64,000 nt of DNA from Leguminivora glycinivorella (taxonomy: Eukaryota; Arthropoda; Insecta; Lepidoptera; Tortricidae): positions 1,047,001 through 1,111,000 of the forward strand of contig NC_062983.1 of assembly GCF_023078275.1 (NCBI RefSeq), in the 5' to 3' direction. The position numbers and the translations under genes are program-made. The first letter of the stretch is position 1. Each line of letters starts with the position of its first letter. The notes below the pieces were generated by a model. It saw nothing but the letters and a program-made list of their open reading frames with translations, did not search any database and was not told where the DNA came from. Of this stretch, positions 21,296 through 31,475 are shown piece after piece.

Positions 21296-21668
21296 TATTA
21301 TTATGTTTTCTTAATTAGCCTCAGTGTCCCACTGCTGAGCAAAGGCCTCCCCTCGATTTCTCCACTCGACCCTGTTGTCGTCACTTTCCCACCATTTTGG
21401 GTAGAATGCGTCCAGGTCGTCCCGTCATCTCCTTTTTGGTCTGCCTGAACGCCGTCCTGCCCCGTTTATCTTCTTCTTCTTCGTCGAAACCTCATGACTG
21501 AGGGTCGTGACCACCATAAGTCGCTGTACATTGCAGTGCTCTCCACTCAGGCTGATCTTTTGCCTTCCTAAAGGATCCCTGGAGCCCAACGCGCGTGACC
21601 TTCCCCGTCTATGGTGTTTGGCGGGTCCCAGTCTGTAATCATTTTAGCCCACCTTTCCGGGCCTTTAT
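21296..21668 (-). mobile_element. LINE ORF2 C-terminus, interrupted by another fragment
   Basis: It shares TTTGGTCTGCCTGAACGCCG and CACTGCTGAGCAAAGGCCTC with the fragment at 13240-13490. A foreign piece of about 135 bases (21470-21603: CATGACTGAGGGTCGTGACC, TCAGGCTGATCTTTTGCC) splits it. Copy B has the same composite at about 53830-54190. Confidence 0.6.
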
Positions 21669-22039
21669 TATTTATTTATTAATCAGGCAGGCAGTTGTAA
21701 CAACTGATAGTTGCCGGTATCCAACTATTCTTTCTTAAGATGTGTTCTTTAAATTCTTTAAATAGTTATCTAGTCGGTTTTTAAACTGGTTGACATTCAT
21801 TTTGTACTGATATTGTTACTTACATACATACATACAATCAAGCCTGTTTCCCAGAGGTAGAGAGGGGAAGGCAGATTTATCCCAAGCGTCTCACGCACAC
21901 ATGTATAAAAGTCACGTGCACGTCTGTCGATTGAAAAAGATCGCTGTCAGCTAAACTCTACAATTTATGGACCATTAGTGAGTGCGTTTTCACATTATCC
22001 GATCCAATATTCAGATTCAGATTCAATAATTTATTGAAT

Positions 22040-22240
22040 AAATTATTTAACTGGTGACCGAAGAGCTGGCGACTTCCTCGCACAACGTATCAGCATTGCG
22101 ATACAGCGAGAAAATGTAGCCAGTATCCTTGGTACAATGGCTCAAGGGCCTATTTTAGACATTAGCTAACTTTTAAGTTTAGTCTTAGTTTCTTATATAA
22201 TTATGTAAATATGTTCATGTAAATAAAGAGATTTAAAGTA
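22040..22240 (+). mobile_element. LINE 3' end replacing 28 bases of target (A only)
   Basis: The plus frame ends LAQRISIAIQRENVASILGT, then MAQGPILDIS and a stop, followed by a ~90-base 3' UTR ending AAATAAAGAG. At the same place copy B has 28 different bases and no LINE, so the insertion removed target sequence instead of duplicating it. A close relative begins immediately after the N gap (23126). Confidence 0.75.
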
Positions 22241-22261
22241 TTATATAAATTGTAATAAGTG

Positions 22262-22500
22262 ATGAGATTTAAAAAAAATAACTCGGGTTTACCACGAAAT
22301 GGTCCCGCCTCAGCATAAATGCTGACCCGGGGGTCAGCGCTGATCTTCCGGCGAGACCATGTTAGTGGGCCACGAACGCAGCTGAACGACCTGCCCTTCT
22401 AAAACATCTGAACGCGGCCACAATTGCGAGGCGGTGTGCAGCGCCATCTGGAGTGCGGGTAGGTGTACATTTTTACATAATAATAAAAAATATCGGATGT
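22262..22500 (-). mobile_element. LINE 3' end fragment
   Basis: The sequence CACGAAATGGTCCCGCCTCA ... GCGCTGATCTTCCGGCGAGA matches the minus-strand fragment at 27250-27345, which ends in a TTCTA-type tail. Copy B: about 54650-54860. Confidence 0.55.
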
Positions 22501-22915
22501 CAGACCGATATCCCATACATTACAGGCGCCATCTTGGATTTTTCCCATTGAAATTCGACTTCCGATATCGGATCGGATAGTGTGAAACGGACTTACGGCC
22601 TTCAAACCTTCCAAAAAAGAGCGTACACCAATTTTAAAGGTCGGCAACGCACCTCACCTGGTGTTTCGGGTGTCCATGGGCGGCAGTGATCGCTTACCAT
22701 AAGGCGACCTATCTGCTCGTTTGCCTCCAATTTCATAAAAAAAGCCAGCGCGCCTGAAAAGCGTATAGGTCGTGAAATATTCAGCCCTCACGCACACATG
22801 TGCTATCGTTGTGTAAATCTTGATGAACGATCGTTACAGATCACTCAAGTAGATGAAGTATATTAATTACTGCTTGGGCGCAAAAAATGGGGGACGTTAC
22901 ACATACCTAACCTGA

Positions 22916-23025
22916 CTTACATACATACATGCAATATATACAATCACGCCTGTATCCCATAAAGGGGTAGGCAGAGCACATGAACTACTCAAGTTTCAGT
23001 GCCACTCTTGGCAAAAAGGGGTTGA
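22916..23025 (-). repeat. SINE-3 cut by the assembly gap
   Basis: A (CATA)n start is followed by CGCCTGTATCCCATAAAGGG and the reverse body up to the first N. The uninterrupted copy in B is at 55275-55556. Confidence 0.9.
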
Positions 23026-23125
23026 NNNNNNNNNNNNNNNNNNNNNNNNNNNNNNNNNNNNNNNNNNNNNNNNNNNNNNNNNNNNNNNNNNNNNNNNNNN
23101 NNNNNNNNNNNNNNNNNNNNNNNNN
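23026..23125. other. Assembly gap, exactly 100 N
   Basis: A run of 100 undetermined bases, the usual placeholder for a gap of unknown size. It marks the end of copy A. What follows does not match what follows the same point in copy B. Confidence 0.98.
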
Positions 23126-23275
23126 CGTATCAGCATTGCGATACAATGAGGAAGTGTCGCCAGTATCCTTGGTACAGTGCCTCAAGGGCCTATTTTAGAC
23201 ATTAGCTAGCTTTTACGTTTAGTCTTAGTTTCTTATATAATTATGTATGTTCATGTAAATAAAGAGTTTTAATAA
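23126..23275 (+). mobile_element. LINE 3' end abutting the gap
   Basis: It begins in the same C-terminal codons as the element at 22040 (CGTATCAGCATTGCGATACA) and shares its stop and 3' UTR, with a handful of differences. Confidence 0.8.
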
Positions 23276-23576
23276 TAGCAAAAAGAGTGAAAAATTCCTC
23301 ATTTCTTCTTGACAGTAGACTTTTTGAGGGGGTGACATTTTTAAGCTCACTAAAGTTTTTTTTAAGTTTTATAAATTTTCTAAAATGCCATGCGTTTATG
23401 CCAAGAAGACCCAACCGCAATGGGTAAAAACTTCAACTTAAAGGGGAGATGGTTACAGAACTGGGTACTTAGCCAACGTCACAATCGTTTGCGCTTCGTA
23501 AACGTTTAGCTATCTCTCCCTATCACTCTTCGACACGGTGCAATAAAAAGGACCATTCCAAACTTTGCATAGTGAC

Positions 23577-23900
23577 TTATTTATTTATTTATTATTTATT
23601 TATTTGAAAACATATTTCAATGACACAGATAAATCCAATGCGTCATGAAATTAAATAATAAAAAAAACATTACAAAGAATAAAGTATTATAACTAAACAA
23701 TTGATTTGGGCGATGACGAAACAGCGTGGCTCCGGTGCGTCGTTTGCCCCGGTGTAGAATTCGGCAAGTTGCCCCGGAACCGCCCCGAAAAGCACACCTT
23801 TCGGCCAGAAGTCTGCGCTCGCGATGGTGTCCTGCAGCGGCCGCGGCACGCCACCACGAACGAACTAGAAGTGCACGTAATGACGCGACTAATGGGGTGC
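23577..23900 (-). mobile_element. Minus-strand LINE 3' end
   Basis: It starts with TTATTTATTTATTTATTATT (an A-rich tail on the minus strand), then AT-rich 3' UTR, then GC-rich sequence (GCAGCGGCCGCGGCACGCCA) probably from the end of ORF2. No protein motif is clear enough to place the family. Confidence 0.5.
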
Positions 23901-23904
23901 CTGT

Positions 23905-24146
23905 GTGGTGACAGGTTAAGAATTTCACCACCCCCTTTCTTCCCGTGGGTGTCGTAGAAGGCGACTATGGGATATGGGTTAAATTGTGGCGTAGGCGAGA
24001 GGCTGGCATCCTGTCACTGCAATGTCACAGTTTTCGTTTTCTTTCAACCCCTTATTTGCCAAGAGTGGCACTGAAGCTTTAGTAGTTTCATGTGTTCTGC
24101 TTACCCCTTTATGGGATATAGGCGTGATTGTATGTATGTATGTTTT
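23905..24146 (+). repeat. SINE-3
   Basis: The full body from GTGTGGTGACAGGTTAAGAA to (TATG)n. It is close to the 61261 and 28155 copies. Confidence 0.88.
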
Positions 24147-24151
24147 ACTCG

Positions 24152-24607
24152 TTTTACAGCACGACTGCCATCTGACCTTCCAGCCCGAAGGGTAACTGGA
24201 GCCTTATTGGGCTTGGTCCGGTTTCTTCACGATGTTTCCCTTCACCGAAAAGCGACTGGCAAAATATCAAATGACATTTATTTATTTATTTAAACTTTAT
24301 TGCACAAAAGAACAACTTAATGTACAAAAGGCGAACTTAATGCCATGAAGGCATTCTTTACCAGTCAACCTTTGGGCAAAACTAACAGAAGATTGTAGGC
24401 GGTGCATTAAGAGACCAATTTTGAAATATCAATCAAAAAACTTAGACATATAATATATTAACGTACATACAATTACATACTATTTTTACATAAATGACGA
24501 CATTGCACACTTAAGTCCCCGCGAAAGCTCATTGGTACGAGCTGGGATTCGAACCCGCGACCTCCCGGATCGAAAGTCGCAAGCTTTTACCGCTAGGCCA
24601 CCAGCGC
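24152..24607 (-). repeat. SINE-1 interrupted by a LINE 3' end
   Basis: The inverted SINE-1 body lies at 24160-24283, and its tRNA-like head (GGGATTCGAACCCGCGACCT ... CCGCTAGGCCACCAGCGCTT) at 24510-24607. Between them is a LINE 3' UTR with a TTTATTTATTTATTTA start (24284-24495), inserted within GACATT. A relative of the inserted piece is at 6885-6970. Confidence 0.75.
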
Positions 24608-25879
24608 TTCAATTAAAGTTGTTCATTATGTACTCAAAAGTCACTATGCAATTTTTTTTTTATTATAAACTGGCCAGTCCTTTTTATTTCAGCCTGTATA
24701 TTGGCGCGACAGAGCTAGACTGCATTTCGTTCACCACGTAGCCACAACGTCTGTCACTTTGGCTAAGCCGGCTGGGTTTGCGTAAGCGCCTACTACCCTC
24801 AGGGGGCGATACCGCAATCTAACTTGAGAAATATACCAACTTTTCCTTTCAAATTACCTTTACACTTTTATTAAGGCTTCGATCGGTTCAATACCAACAG
24901 CTATAGATAGACATTTTTATTTGAACGAGACATTGCCAGAGCAGAAGTGATGGTAGGGTGGACCAAAAAAGGTCAGAACGGTGGCCGCTTTCGGATGTAA
25001 GAAAGCGTCTGGCATCCAGTGAGCAGGTGAAATTCGGAAAACTGCGAGACCTCTGGATGAGACTAGCCCAGTACGATTTCGGTAGATGGGCTTCCCAAAC
25101 TCGAGTTATTCCCTGCAGCTAATTTTCTTTTCGCCATTATTCACAGTCGCAAAATTTCCCAGTTTTTTAATTCCCCTGTGTTACTATTTCTTGGTAGCGA
25201 CTTCTAATTCGGCCCGCAATGTAATGCAAACACACTCGCATTAAACGCTCCTTGACAGTTGTCAGTGACTGTCATCGCAACCATGTTTACAATGTTTGAA
25301 AATTAAGAGTAGTTGAAAAACACCTCTTAACTATTAAATTATATTTCTGGTTTAATTTATCGCCTGTATAAGGCTTACACACTGTATATAGTTTGTCGTG
25401 TTTGCTACGTGCCTAAGTAGATAGAGTAAACTATACATGACGAGAGTAATTTAATTTGGAACTGAAGCGGCGCGCGAGTGCTAACTAATTTCCAAACTTC
25501 GTGTGTCGCAAAGGTCGGAGTTGGGCTTCGACTGCAATTTTTCAGAAGTTACTGTAAACAAGCATATTCAGAGCATGCTACATTTTTATTTAGGGAAGGA
25601 TGGCTCGAAAAAATGTCTGCCTAAAAACTGGGGTGAGTTGTGACAAAGGCCGAGTTGTATCAAACGTTTTTTGGGAACTTATTATCTGCTAGTAAGTTTT
25701 TTGAAGTCTCAGGATAGCAAACGCGCGTTATTGCCAAACCTACTGATAGTTAATAAGTTTCCGAAATCGACGTTGTTACAACTGGCCTCTGTTACAACTG
25801 ACTCTGGTCTCCCATAAAATTACAGCTGAAACATCTGTTTAAAAGATTTTTATGTAAGAGTTTGTTTTACAGAATCAAA
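24608..25879. other. No gene; LINE tail at 24936-25080
   Basis: Bases 24936-25080 match the LINE C-terminal fragment at 5830-5937 (ACGGTGGCCGCTTTCGGATG, AAACTGCGAGACCTCTGGAT). The remainder is unique, intron-like sequence upstream of the laminin-G-like exon, with no exon I can support. Confidence 0.5.
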
Positions 25880-26110
25880 TGTGGGTTAAATTGTGGTGTG
25901 GGCGGGAGGCTGGCAACCTGTCACTGCAGTGTCACAATTTTGTTTTCTTTCAACCAAGTGAAAGAGTGAATTTGCATAAGAGTGGCACTGAAACTTGAGT
26001 TTCTGAGACAGTTTCAATTTCATGTGCGCTGACTATCCCTTTATGGGATACTTGTGCCTGCTAATATATATTCTGTGGATACAGGCGTGATTGTATGTAT
26101 GTATGTTTGT
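25880..26110 (+). repeat. Diverged SINE-3
   Basis: The body GAGGCTGGCAACCTGTCACT is recognisable, with insertions (GTGAAAGAGTGAATTTGCAT; GCCTGCTAATATATATTCTG) and a (TATG)n end. It sits 48 bases before the 26159 exon acceptor. Confidence 0.75.
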
Positions 26111-26158
26111 GTTTTTTAGAAAGTCGAATCATTACTCTAAGACAAACGTTTGTTGCAG

Positions 26159-26303
26159 GTACAACTCGAAGCTTACCACATTGGCTCTGCCTTCAGTTAT
26201 CTTTGAGCCAAAGTTTCGAGGGTCCATCAGGAACTTAGTGTATTCAGATGTGGTGGGGCAGCCTCCACGGCGCCAGGAGTTGCGGCATTTCAGGGATTTA
26301 AAG
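26159..26303 (+). CDS. Internal exon, laminin-G/LNS-like (possibly neurexin)
   Basis: The open frame is bounded by an acceptor (CGTTTGTTGCAG|G) and a consensus donor (TTAAAG|GTAAGTC). It is 145 bases: one base completing a codon, then 48 codons. The peptide includes LALPSVIFEPKFRGSIRNLV, then YSD and QPPRRQELRHFRDLK. The pattern of a hydrophobic strand, F-x-G-S-I-R-N-L and a short turn is the conserved end of laminin-G (LNS) domains, where a G-C/S-I-R-N strand closes the beta-sandwich. The assignment to neurexin 1 rests on resemblance only; other LNS proteins (CASPR, CELSR, agrin types) are possible. The flanks are repeat-rich introns. The exon is single-copy here, lying between copies A and B. 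Confidence 0.65.
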
Positions 26304-26344
26304 GTAAGTCTTGACTTAGTCTGAAACATCAAAATATGTTTCTT

Positions 26345-26590
26345 AATGATATTTGAGGCCAATCACAAAGGCACTCGAAGGTTTATAGGTACGTTTCTAG
26401 CTTTACGGGCCCCACGGAAGACCAGCGCTGTGGCACCATCTGTGCCTGAGCATATGCTGAGTGGTGTCCTTTTGCGACCACTATATCAAACATTATGTAT
26501 TTACATGTTGTGTTTATATATATACTAATATAAGTACCTTCTTGGTCGTAATAAATGTATTTTCTTTATTTCTTTCTTTCTTCTTTCTTT
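26345..26590 (+). repeat. Retroposed fragment with TTTC-rich tail
   Basis: A GC-richer stretch (ACGGGCCCCACGGAAGACCA) is followed by AATAAATG and a (TTTC)n-like run. It looks like the 3' end of a retroelement. Family not recognised. Confidence 0.4.
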
Positions 26591-27115
26591 AAGATGGGAG
26601 TAGTACAGTTCTTTCATGTATGACAAAGCGTTGGAAGTGATGGAAGATAGCCATGTACGTGATGTAGGTGATGATAAATAGATTTGATTAATGGTCTGAG
26701 TGATGTTATTTTATAAGTTTACATTAATAGAGTATGCACCTAATATTTAGCATTGAATTACCATTTTGCAAAACTTAAAGCGCTCTTTAATGCCTGCCTC
26801 GATTTCTACGGTTTTAAAACTGCACTTCTAAACTTACCTATTATAAAACTTACCTACTCGTTTACTTTTTACCTTAAGCACCTTTTTAAATTGACATACA
26901 CGCAAGTGTGTACACCCAGAGTTTCCTGTCTGTAGTGTGTACAATGAGCGAAGCGAGTACATGGAGAAATTATGAATGAATTCATTGATGAATTCGACAT
27001 GTGCTTTTGCAGCTCACTGTACATAATAGGTGTAAATTGTGCACGAAATTCCATTCCACATAATGTCACGCTGCTAATAGGTCATCACTTTATCCATAAC
27101 ATAATCATCGTCATC
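26591..27115. other. No gene seen
   Basis: Unique AT-rich sequence. Bases 26930-27010 contain GAGCGAAGCGAGTAC and TGAATTCATTGATGAATTC, the latter a short palindromic run. GTACAATGAGCG / GCAGCTCACTGTAC words recur near 61910. Confidence 0.4.
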
Positions 27116-27345
27116 AGTATAGAATAGAATAGAATAGAAATATTTTTATTCGTAAGCACTTAACAACGACGATAACAATATAATATACTTACATCAAAAA
27201 TTACCAAAACACAAACAAATAATCATACATCCACACAAAAGGCTAAGGAGAGAAAAGTGCCACGAAATGGTCTCATCTCAACATGTTGCTGGCGACTTCC
27301 AGCGCTGGTCTTCCGATGAGGCCATTCGGTGAAAACAATCACGAC
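27116..27345 (-). mobile_element. LINE 3' end with (TAGAA)n tail
   Basis: The microsatellite AGAATAGAATAGAATAGAAA followed by TTTTTATTCG is the tail of a minus-strand LINE. Its inner part (CACGAAATGGTCTCATCTCA ... CTGGTCTTCCGATGAGGCCA) matches 22262-22400. Confidence 0.6.
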
Positions 27346-27439
27346 AGGTAACAATTTAAGAATACAATAATATAAAAAATAGCAAAAAAGAAATGTATAC
27401 AAAAAGACAACAAAGATTTATAACAGACATTACACAGTA

Positions 27440-27560
27440 CTTATCATCCCTTCATTGCCCACTGCGTGAGCATATACCTCTCTTTTAGTACGGCCACTTC
27501 TCCCGGTCCTGGGATAGTCTCATCCAGTTGTGACCCGCAATTTTCCGGATGTCGTCAAAA
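27440..27560 (-). mobile_element. LINE ORF2 C-terminal remnant
   Basis: Minus-strand frames contain HNWMRLSQDREKWPY and ERYMLTQWAMKG, with a stop between them. This is the same terminal motif as at 6787-6860, heavily mutated. Confidence 0.6.
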
Positions 27561-27601
27561 TCGACTAACGGTACTATTTTACTTTTATACCGTGTTCACT
27601 T

Positions 27602-27740
27602 TTTTTAATACTACGTCGGTGGCAAACAAGCATACGACCCGCCTGATGTAAAGCGGTCACCGTAACCTATGGACGCCTGCAACTCAAACAGTGTCACATG
27701 CGCGTTGCCACCCCATTAGAAACTTGTACATTACCTTTTG
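27602..27740 (-). mobile_element. LINE 3' end (10795 family)
   Basis: It starts ACTACGTCGGTGGCAAACAA and ends near AACTTGTACATTACC, matching 10795-10910 and 18965-19090. An adjoining palindrome of CTTTTGCTGTGT ... ACACAGCAAAAAGG follows. Confidence 0.6.
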
Positions 27741-28134
27741 CTGTGTTAAGTACACAGCAAAAAGGAGTGTACAAGGTCTAAGGAGGGTTCGGGTTGCCGA
27801 CGACTCAAAGGACAATAGACGGAACAAGTTAGTTCCGTAAGTCCTCCTGTCATCAGCACACCGCACCCTCGTTGAGCTCTGGCAGCCTTACTCACTGGCA
27901 GGAACACAACACTATGAGTAGGGTCTAGTGTGCTATTTGGCTGCGGTCTTCTGTAAGGTGGAGGTACTACCCCAGTTGGGCTCTGCTTCTAGATTCGAGC
28001 GAGACGATATCCGCTGTGCTGTGCCCTACCACACAAAGCGGAATATCATCCGCTATGCCCTACCCCTCCTACAAACCTCCTACTATTATATCGACACAGG
28101 GATTACATCTGAAGATGAGTCAATCTCTCCTGAT

Positions 28135-28386
28135 ACATACATACATACACATACATACAATCACGCCTGTATCCCATAAAGGGGTAGGCAGAACACATGA
28201 AACTACTAAAGCTTCAGTGCCACTCTTGGCAAATAAGGGGTTGAAAGAAAACAAAACTGTGACATTGCAGTGACAGGTTGCCAGCCTCTCGCCTACGCCA
28301 CAATTTAACCCATATCCCATGGTCGCCTTCTACGACACCCACGGGAAGAAAGGGTGGTGAAATTCTTAACCCGTCACCACACAGGC
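28135..28386 (-). repeat. SINE-3
   Basis: A (CATA)n start and the full inverted body through TGGTGAAATTCTTAACCCG. It adjoins the next repeat directly. Confidence 0.88.
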
Positions 28387-28409
28387 TACTTGTTATAACC
28401 ACAAAATTA

Positions 28410-28586
28410 AAATTTTGAAAAAACCCCCGACCGCGACATAGTGGACCGATTTTCATGAAACATGTCTAAGAACACTCCCGACTAACTCAGCTTTCAAACA
28501 AAAAAACTAAATTCGGTTCATCCGTTCGGGAGCTACGAGGCCACAGACAGACACACACAGACAGACAGACAGACAGACAGACAGGC

Positions 28587-28653
<67 letters not shown>

Positions 28654-28735
28654 TAGACAGACGGACGGACAGACAGACAGACAGACAGACACGTCAAAAT
28701 TATAACATCCGTCGTTTTTTTGCGTCGGGGTTAAA
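28410..28735 (-). repeat. Dispersed repeat with (CAGA)n microsatellite
   Basis: The inverse of the 8998-9195 unit: CCCCCGACCGCGACATAGTG, GGTTCATCCGTTCGGGAG, then a (CAGA)n tract at about 28540-28690 with a few GATA/GGAC variants, and GTCGTTTTTTTGCGTCGGGG. The serine/cysteine/leucine-repeat frame across the tract is not a gene. Confidence 0.75.
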
Positions 28736-29113
28736 AATCAGTAATAGCTGTCTAAAGATTGGTCATCTTACTTAGAGCAGGGAAAGCTCATTTATTACCT
28801 ACTCTCTCACGTCAAAATGATACAATTTATGCCTGATAAAACCTGGACAAAAATTATTCATAATGTCAAATTCAAAATATGTGAGTTTGTACGGAAAACG
28901 TTCCACTTTGTCGATTGGTATATAGCCGCTTTGTCAGTTTATTCATATAAAGATACAAGTAAATCCTTAATGGCCAAGGACGCCTTAATGGTAACCGACA
29001 AAGTGGGACGTTTTACTAAACACACTCACATATTAAGACATGCGGCTAGAGTTGATACACTTTATAATACACTTATACACTCTGTGAAACACATATTACG
29101 TTACAGAATTGCG

Positions 29114-29255
29114 AAGTAAGTTAAGGAGGGGAAAATTGAACGGTTTTTCTTGCGTGATAAGATGGAAAGCCGCCCGTGGTGCTTCATTATACGGAACATA
29201 CTTCATCTTATCCGTCAAGAAAAGCCCTTCAGTCTTTCCCCACCTTACCTTACTT
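29114..29255. ncRNA. Long imperfect hairpin (miRNA-precursor-like or tiny MITE)
   Basis: The outer stem AAGTAAGTTAAGGAGGGGAA pairs with TTCCCCACCTTACCTTACTT, and the inner stem TTTTCTTGCGTGATAAGATG pairs with CATCTTATCCGTCAAGAAAA. Internal bulges around TTGAACGG / CCCTTCAG and a loop of about 40 bases give two stem segments of about 20 bp. The sequence is found once in the window. It may be a primary miRNA hairpin or a foldback element; no target-site duplication is obvious. Confidence 0.35.
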
Positions 29256-29318
29256 ATTTTTGTATAGAATAACGATAACCAGTGACAAAAACTGTGACCG
29301 ATTCAAACTTTAATTTAC

Positions 29319-29573
29319 ATCACTGAGAGAAATTTGCATTGTGAATTTAACAAGTTCGACTTGTTGCGGTTTATCCAAGTTTGAATCAGCCAAACGTATG
29401 TTTAAAACAATATGTGTCAGGTTGTTTTTATAAAATCGACTTGTTGATTCAAATATATTACTGATTCAAATGACAAGTAGCTTGTTGTTTGAACCAAAGA
29501 GCACGTAGGCGCTATTTTAACCAAAAAACTTGTTGAACGAACATGAAAACTGGTTGTATTTTTTCTCAGTGAT
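29319..29573. mobile_element. MITE with ATCACTGAGA termini
   Basis: ATCACTGAGAGAAA and TTTTTTCTCAGTGAT are inverted ends. The interior is rich in AACAAGT/ACTTGTT words (GACTTGTTGATTCAAA, AAACTTGTTGAACG). It is non-coding. Confidence 0.75.
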
Positions 29574-30320
29574 AGAAAGTTAGATCTGGATACGATACGA
29601 ATCGAATATGTGAAACGCATTAAATTTCTAAAGCGTCTAGAACTTAATAAATTTTTGCTAACGGCCGTGCCGCATACATATATTTTAGATATAATTTAGC
29701 TTGTATAGCTCTGTTTACTTAGCTCAGTTAATTGTTCCTGGTATCTTCTTCATCTACATAACTATGCAAACAACTTCATTTAAATGCATGCCAAATTAAT
29801 AAGCGCCCGAGCCTCGAATAACATCGCATTTCGCAGTAGTTTCTAAAATATTTCTTTTTTTTAAGTTGTATTTTTACCATTTTACGTTTAAAACGAAAAA
29901 CTGAAATTACAATTAATTCGAGACTATCCATGTTTAGACTGGACTGTAGAATTTTATTTTATACCATATTTAAATGACAAAGACATCGTATCCGTCAGAA
30001 TTTTTCTAGTCTTTTAAAAGGATTTCCAACAGCGCGCTGTCTTTGTGCTTTACTCTTTCTAGGTCTTTATGATTCCTTTTTTCCTAGTTACTCTTGTTTT
30101 CTTTACGAATCCTGTTTTTTAAATCTTAAAATATAAAAAAGTTAAAAAAGTTAGTCGATAATGCCATTATGACTGTGCCCATCTCGCCCTGTGCAGTGCA
30201 GGGTGTGACTGTATGTTTTTTTTCAAAATCTGTAAATGCCCATCTTTGATCAATTTGATATCGAGGGTATGTCTTCTTAGACCATTTTCGCGTAGGAGCA
30301 CGGAACCCGCTATCAAAATA
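29574..30320. other. No gene seen
   Basis: Unique AT-rich sequence with poly-T runs; nothing recognised. From 30320 a LINE-type segment begins (CCACTGCTGGGCACAGGCCT ... CACGCTAGCCCAATGCGGAT, to about 30478). Confidence 0.4.
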
Positions 30321-30482
30321 CACCCTGTATACGTCCCACTGCTGGGCACAGGCCTTCTCTCACGCATGAGAGGGCTCGGGCTATAGAACCCCACGCTAGC
30401 CCAATGCGGATTGGGGACTTCACATACTCGTACACCTTTGAAATTCCTTCGCAGGAGCCAACCTGTCCAGGTTACGTACCCA

Positions 30483-30632
30483 AATGGCACAAACGCTCAC
30501 GAAACGCTCACGAAACGAAACGCTCGTAGATATCTATCTCTATCACTCTTGCGTATTGGCGCGACAAAGCCAGACTAACTTCGCGGCGTTTCGTTTTCGT
30601 TTCGCGTCGCAGAAATGCCATTCGACTACAGC
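30483..30632. mobile_element. MITE of the GCCGTAGCCGAATG family, inverted copy
   Basis: It holds the same interior as 7033-7197 in reverse (ACGCTCACGAAACG ... TTTCGTTTTCGTTTCGCG) and ends CATTCGACTAC. It joins LINE coding sequence directly on its right. Confidence 0.65.
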
Positions 30633-30820
30633 ATCAGGAAACTATGGCGTCTATTGAACCGCTTAAGAACCGGGCACGGACGGTGCAACTTTTTTCCTCA
30701 TAAGTGGGGATGGAAAGATTCCGCGTTATGCGACTGCGGCACCGAGGATCAGACCATGGAGCACATCATACAGCGGTGCCACTTCGCGCATATTCGGGTA
30801 GCCCGCATGATCTGATGGAC
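30633..30820 (+). mobile_element. LINE ORF2 C-terminal zinc-knuckle fragment
   Basis: The frame reads LWRLLNRLRTGHGRCNFF, then CDCGTEDQTMEHIIQRC. This is the RTGHGRCN and D-C-G...T-x-x-H-I...C motif found near the end of jockey/R1-type ORF2 proteins. It is truncated at both ends. Confidence 0.75.
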
Positions 30821-31014
30821 TTGACGCCCAATGCTGTGCAGTGGTTGCAAGACTTGGATGTTTCATTTTTGTTTCTTGGATCTTTTATTTTGCCAATTTG
30901 TTTACTTAAAGTTTGAATAGGTAGACGTTTGACCACGATCACACCTGATGGTAAGTGATGATACGGTCTTAGGTGGACATCGCCATACAATTAAATAAAT
31001 TCCTTCGTAGATGT

Positions 31015-31140
31015 ACGCAGGCTTCCTCACGATGTTTTCCTTCACCGAAAAACTAGTGGTAAATATTAAATCATATTTCGTAGGAAAGTTCCGAAAAAGC
31101 CATTGGTACGAGCCACGATTTGAACTCGCGGGTTGAAAGT
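31015..31140 (-). repeat. Diverged SINE-1 or LINE-derived fragment
   Basis: CTTCCTCACGATGTTTTCCT, CATTGGTACGAGCC and TTTGAACTCGCGGGTTGAAA match inverted SINE-1. It lies directly before the next SINE-1, in opposite orientation. Confidence 0.6.
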
Positions 31141-31163
31141 CGGGCATAATAATTTCGTTTTCG

Positions 31164-31475
31164 AAGCGCTGGTAGCCTGGCGGTAAGTACGTACGACTTC
31201 CGTTCCGGAGGTCGCGGATTCGAACCCCGGCTCGCACCAATGAGTTTTCCGAATTTATGTGCGAAATGTCATTTGATATTTCTGCCAGTCGCTTTTCGGT
31301 GAAGGAAAACATTGTGAGAAACCGGACTAATTCCAATAAGGTCTAGTTTACCCTTAGGGTTGGAAGGTCAGATGGCAGTCGTTTTCGTAAAAACTAGTGC
31401 CTACGCCAAATCTTGGGATTAGTTGTCAAAGCGGATCCCAGGCTCCCATGAGCCTGATGAGATGATGACACCTGA
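31164..31475 (+). repeat. SINE-1 at the left edge of copy B
   Basis: The head is GTAGCCTGGCGGTAAGTACG with GGATTCGAACCCCGG, followed by the body matching window bases 1-262. Alignment to copy A is clear only from about 31213. Confidence 0.85.

Larger units (their letters stand above)
1..23025 (+). repeat. Copy A of a ~23-24 kb duplicated locus
   Basis: This block realigns with 31213-55401 along its whole length in the same orientation; base 1 corresponds to about 31213. Identity by eye is very high, with scattered single-base differences. The offset between the copies changes stepwise (31.2, 32.7, 34.4, 33.2, 32.9, 32.3 kb) wherever one copy has an insertion the other lacks. Copy A carries eight private insertions, annotated separately (9601, 13737, 14136, 14484, 16813, 18022, 20450, 22040). 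It runs off the left edge of the window and ends at the N gap. Allelic haplotig and true tandem duplication both fit. Confidence 0.95.

Noticed and set aside
28507..28692. Cys/Leu/Ser/Val-repeat frame
   Set aside because: It is the translation of a (CAGA)n microsatellite inside a dispersed repeat.
28817..29119. 100-codon plus-strand frame
   Set aside because: AT-rich with no motif, no splice signals, and containing an imperfect inverted repeat (GTTCCACTTTGTCG / CGACAAAGTGGGAC); chance or hairpin-derived.
30902..31336. 144-codon minus-strand frame
   Set aside because: It reads through two opposed SINE-1 units and carries no conserved motif.
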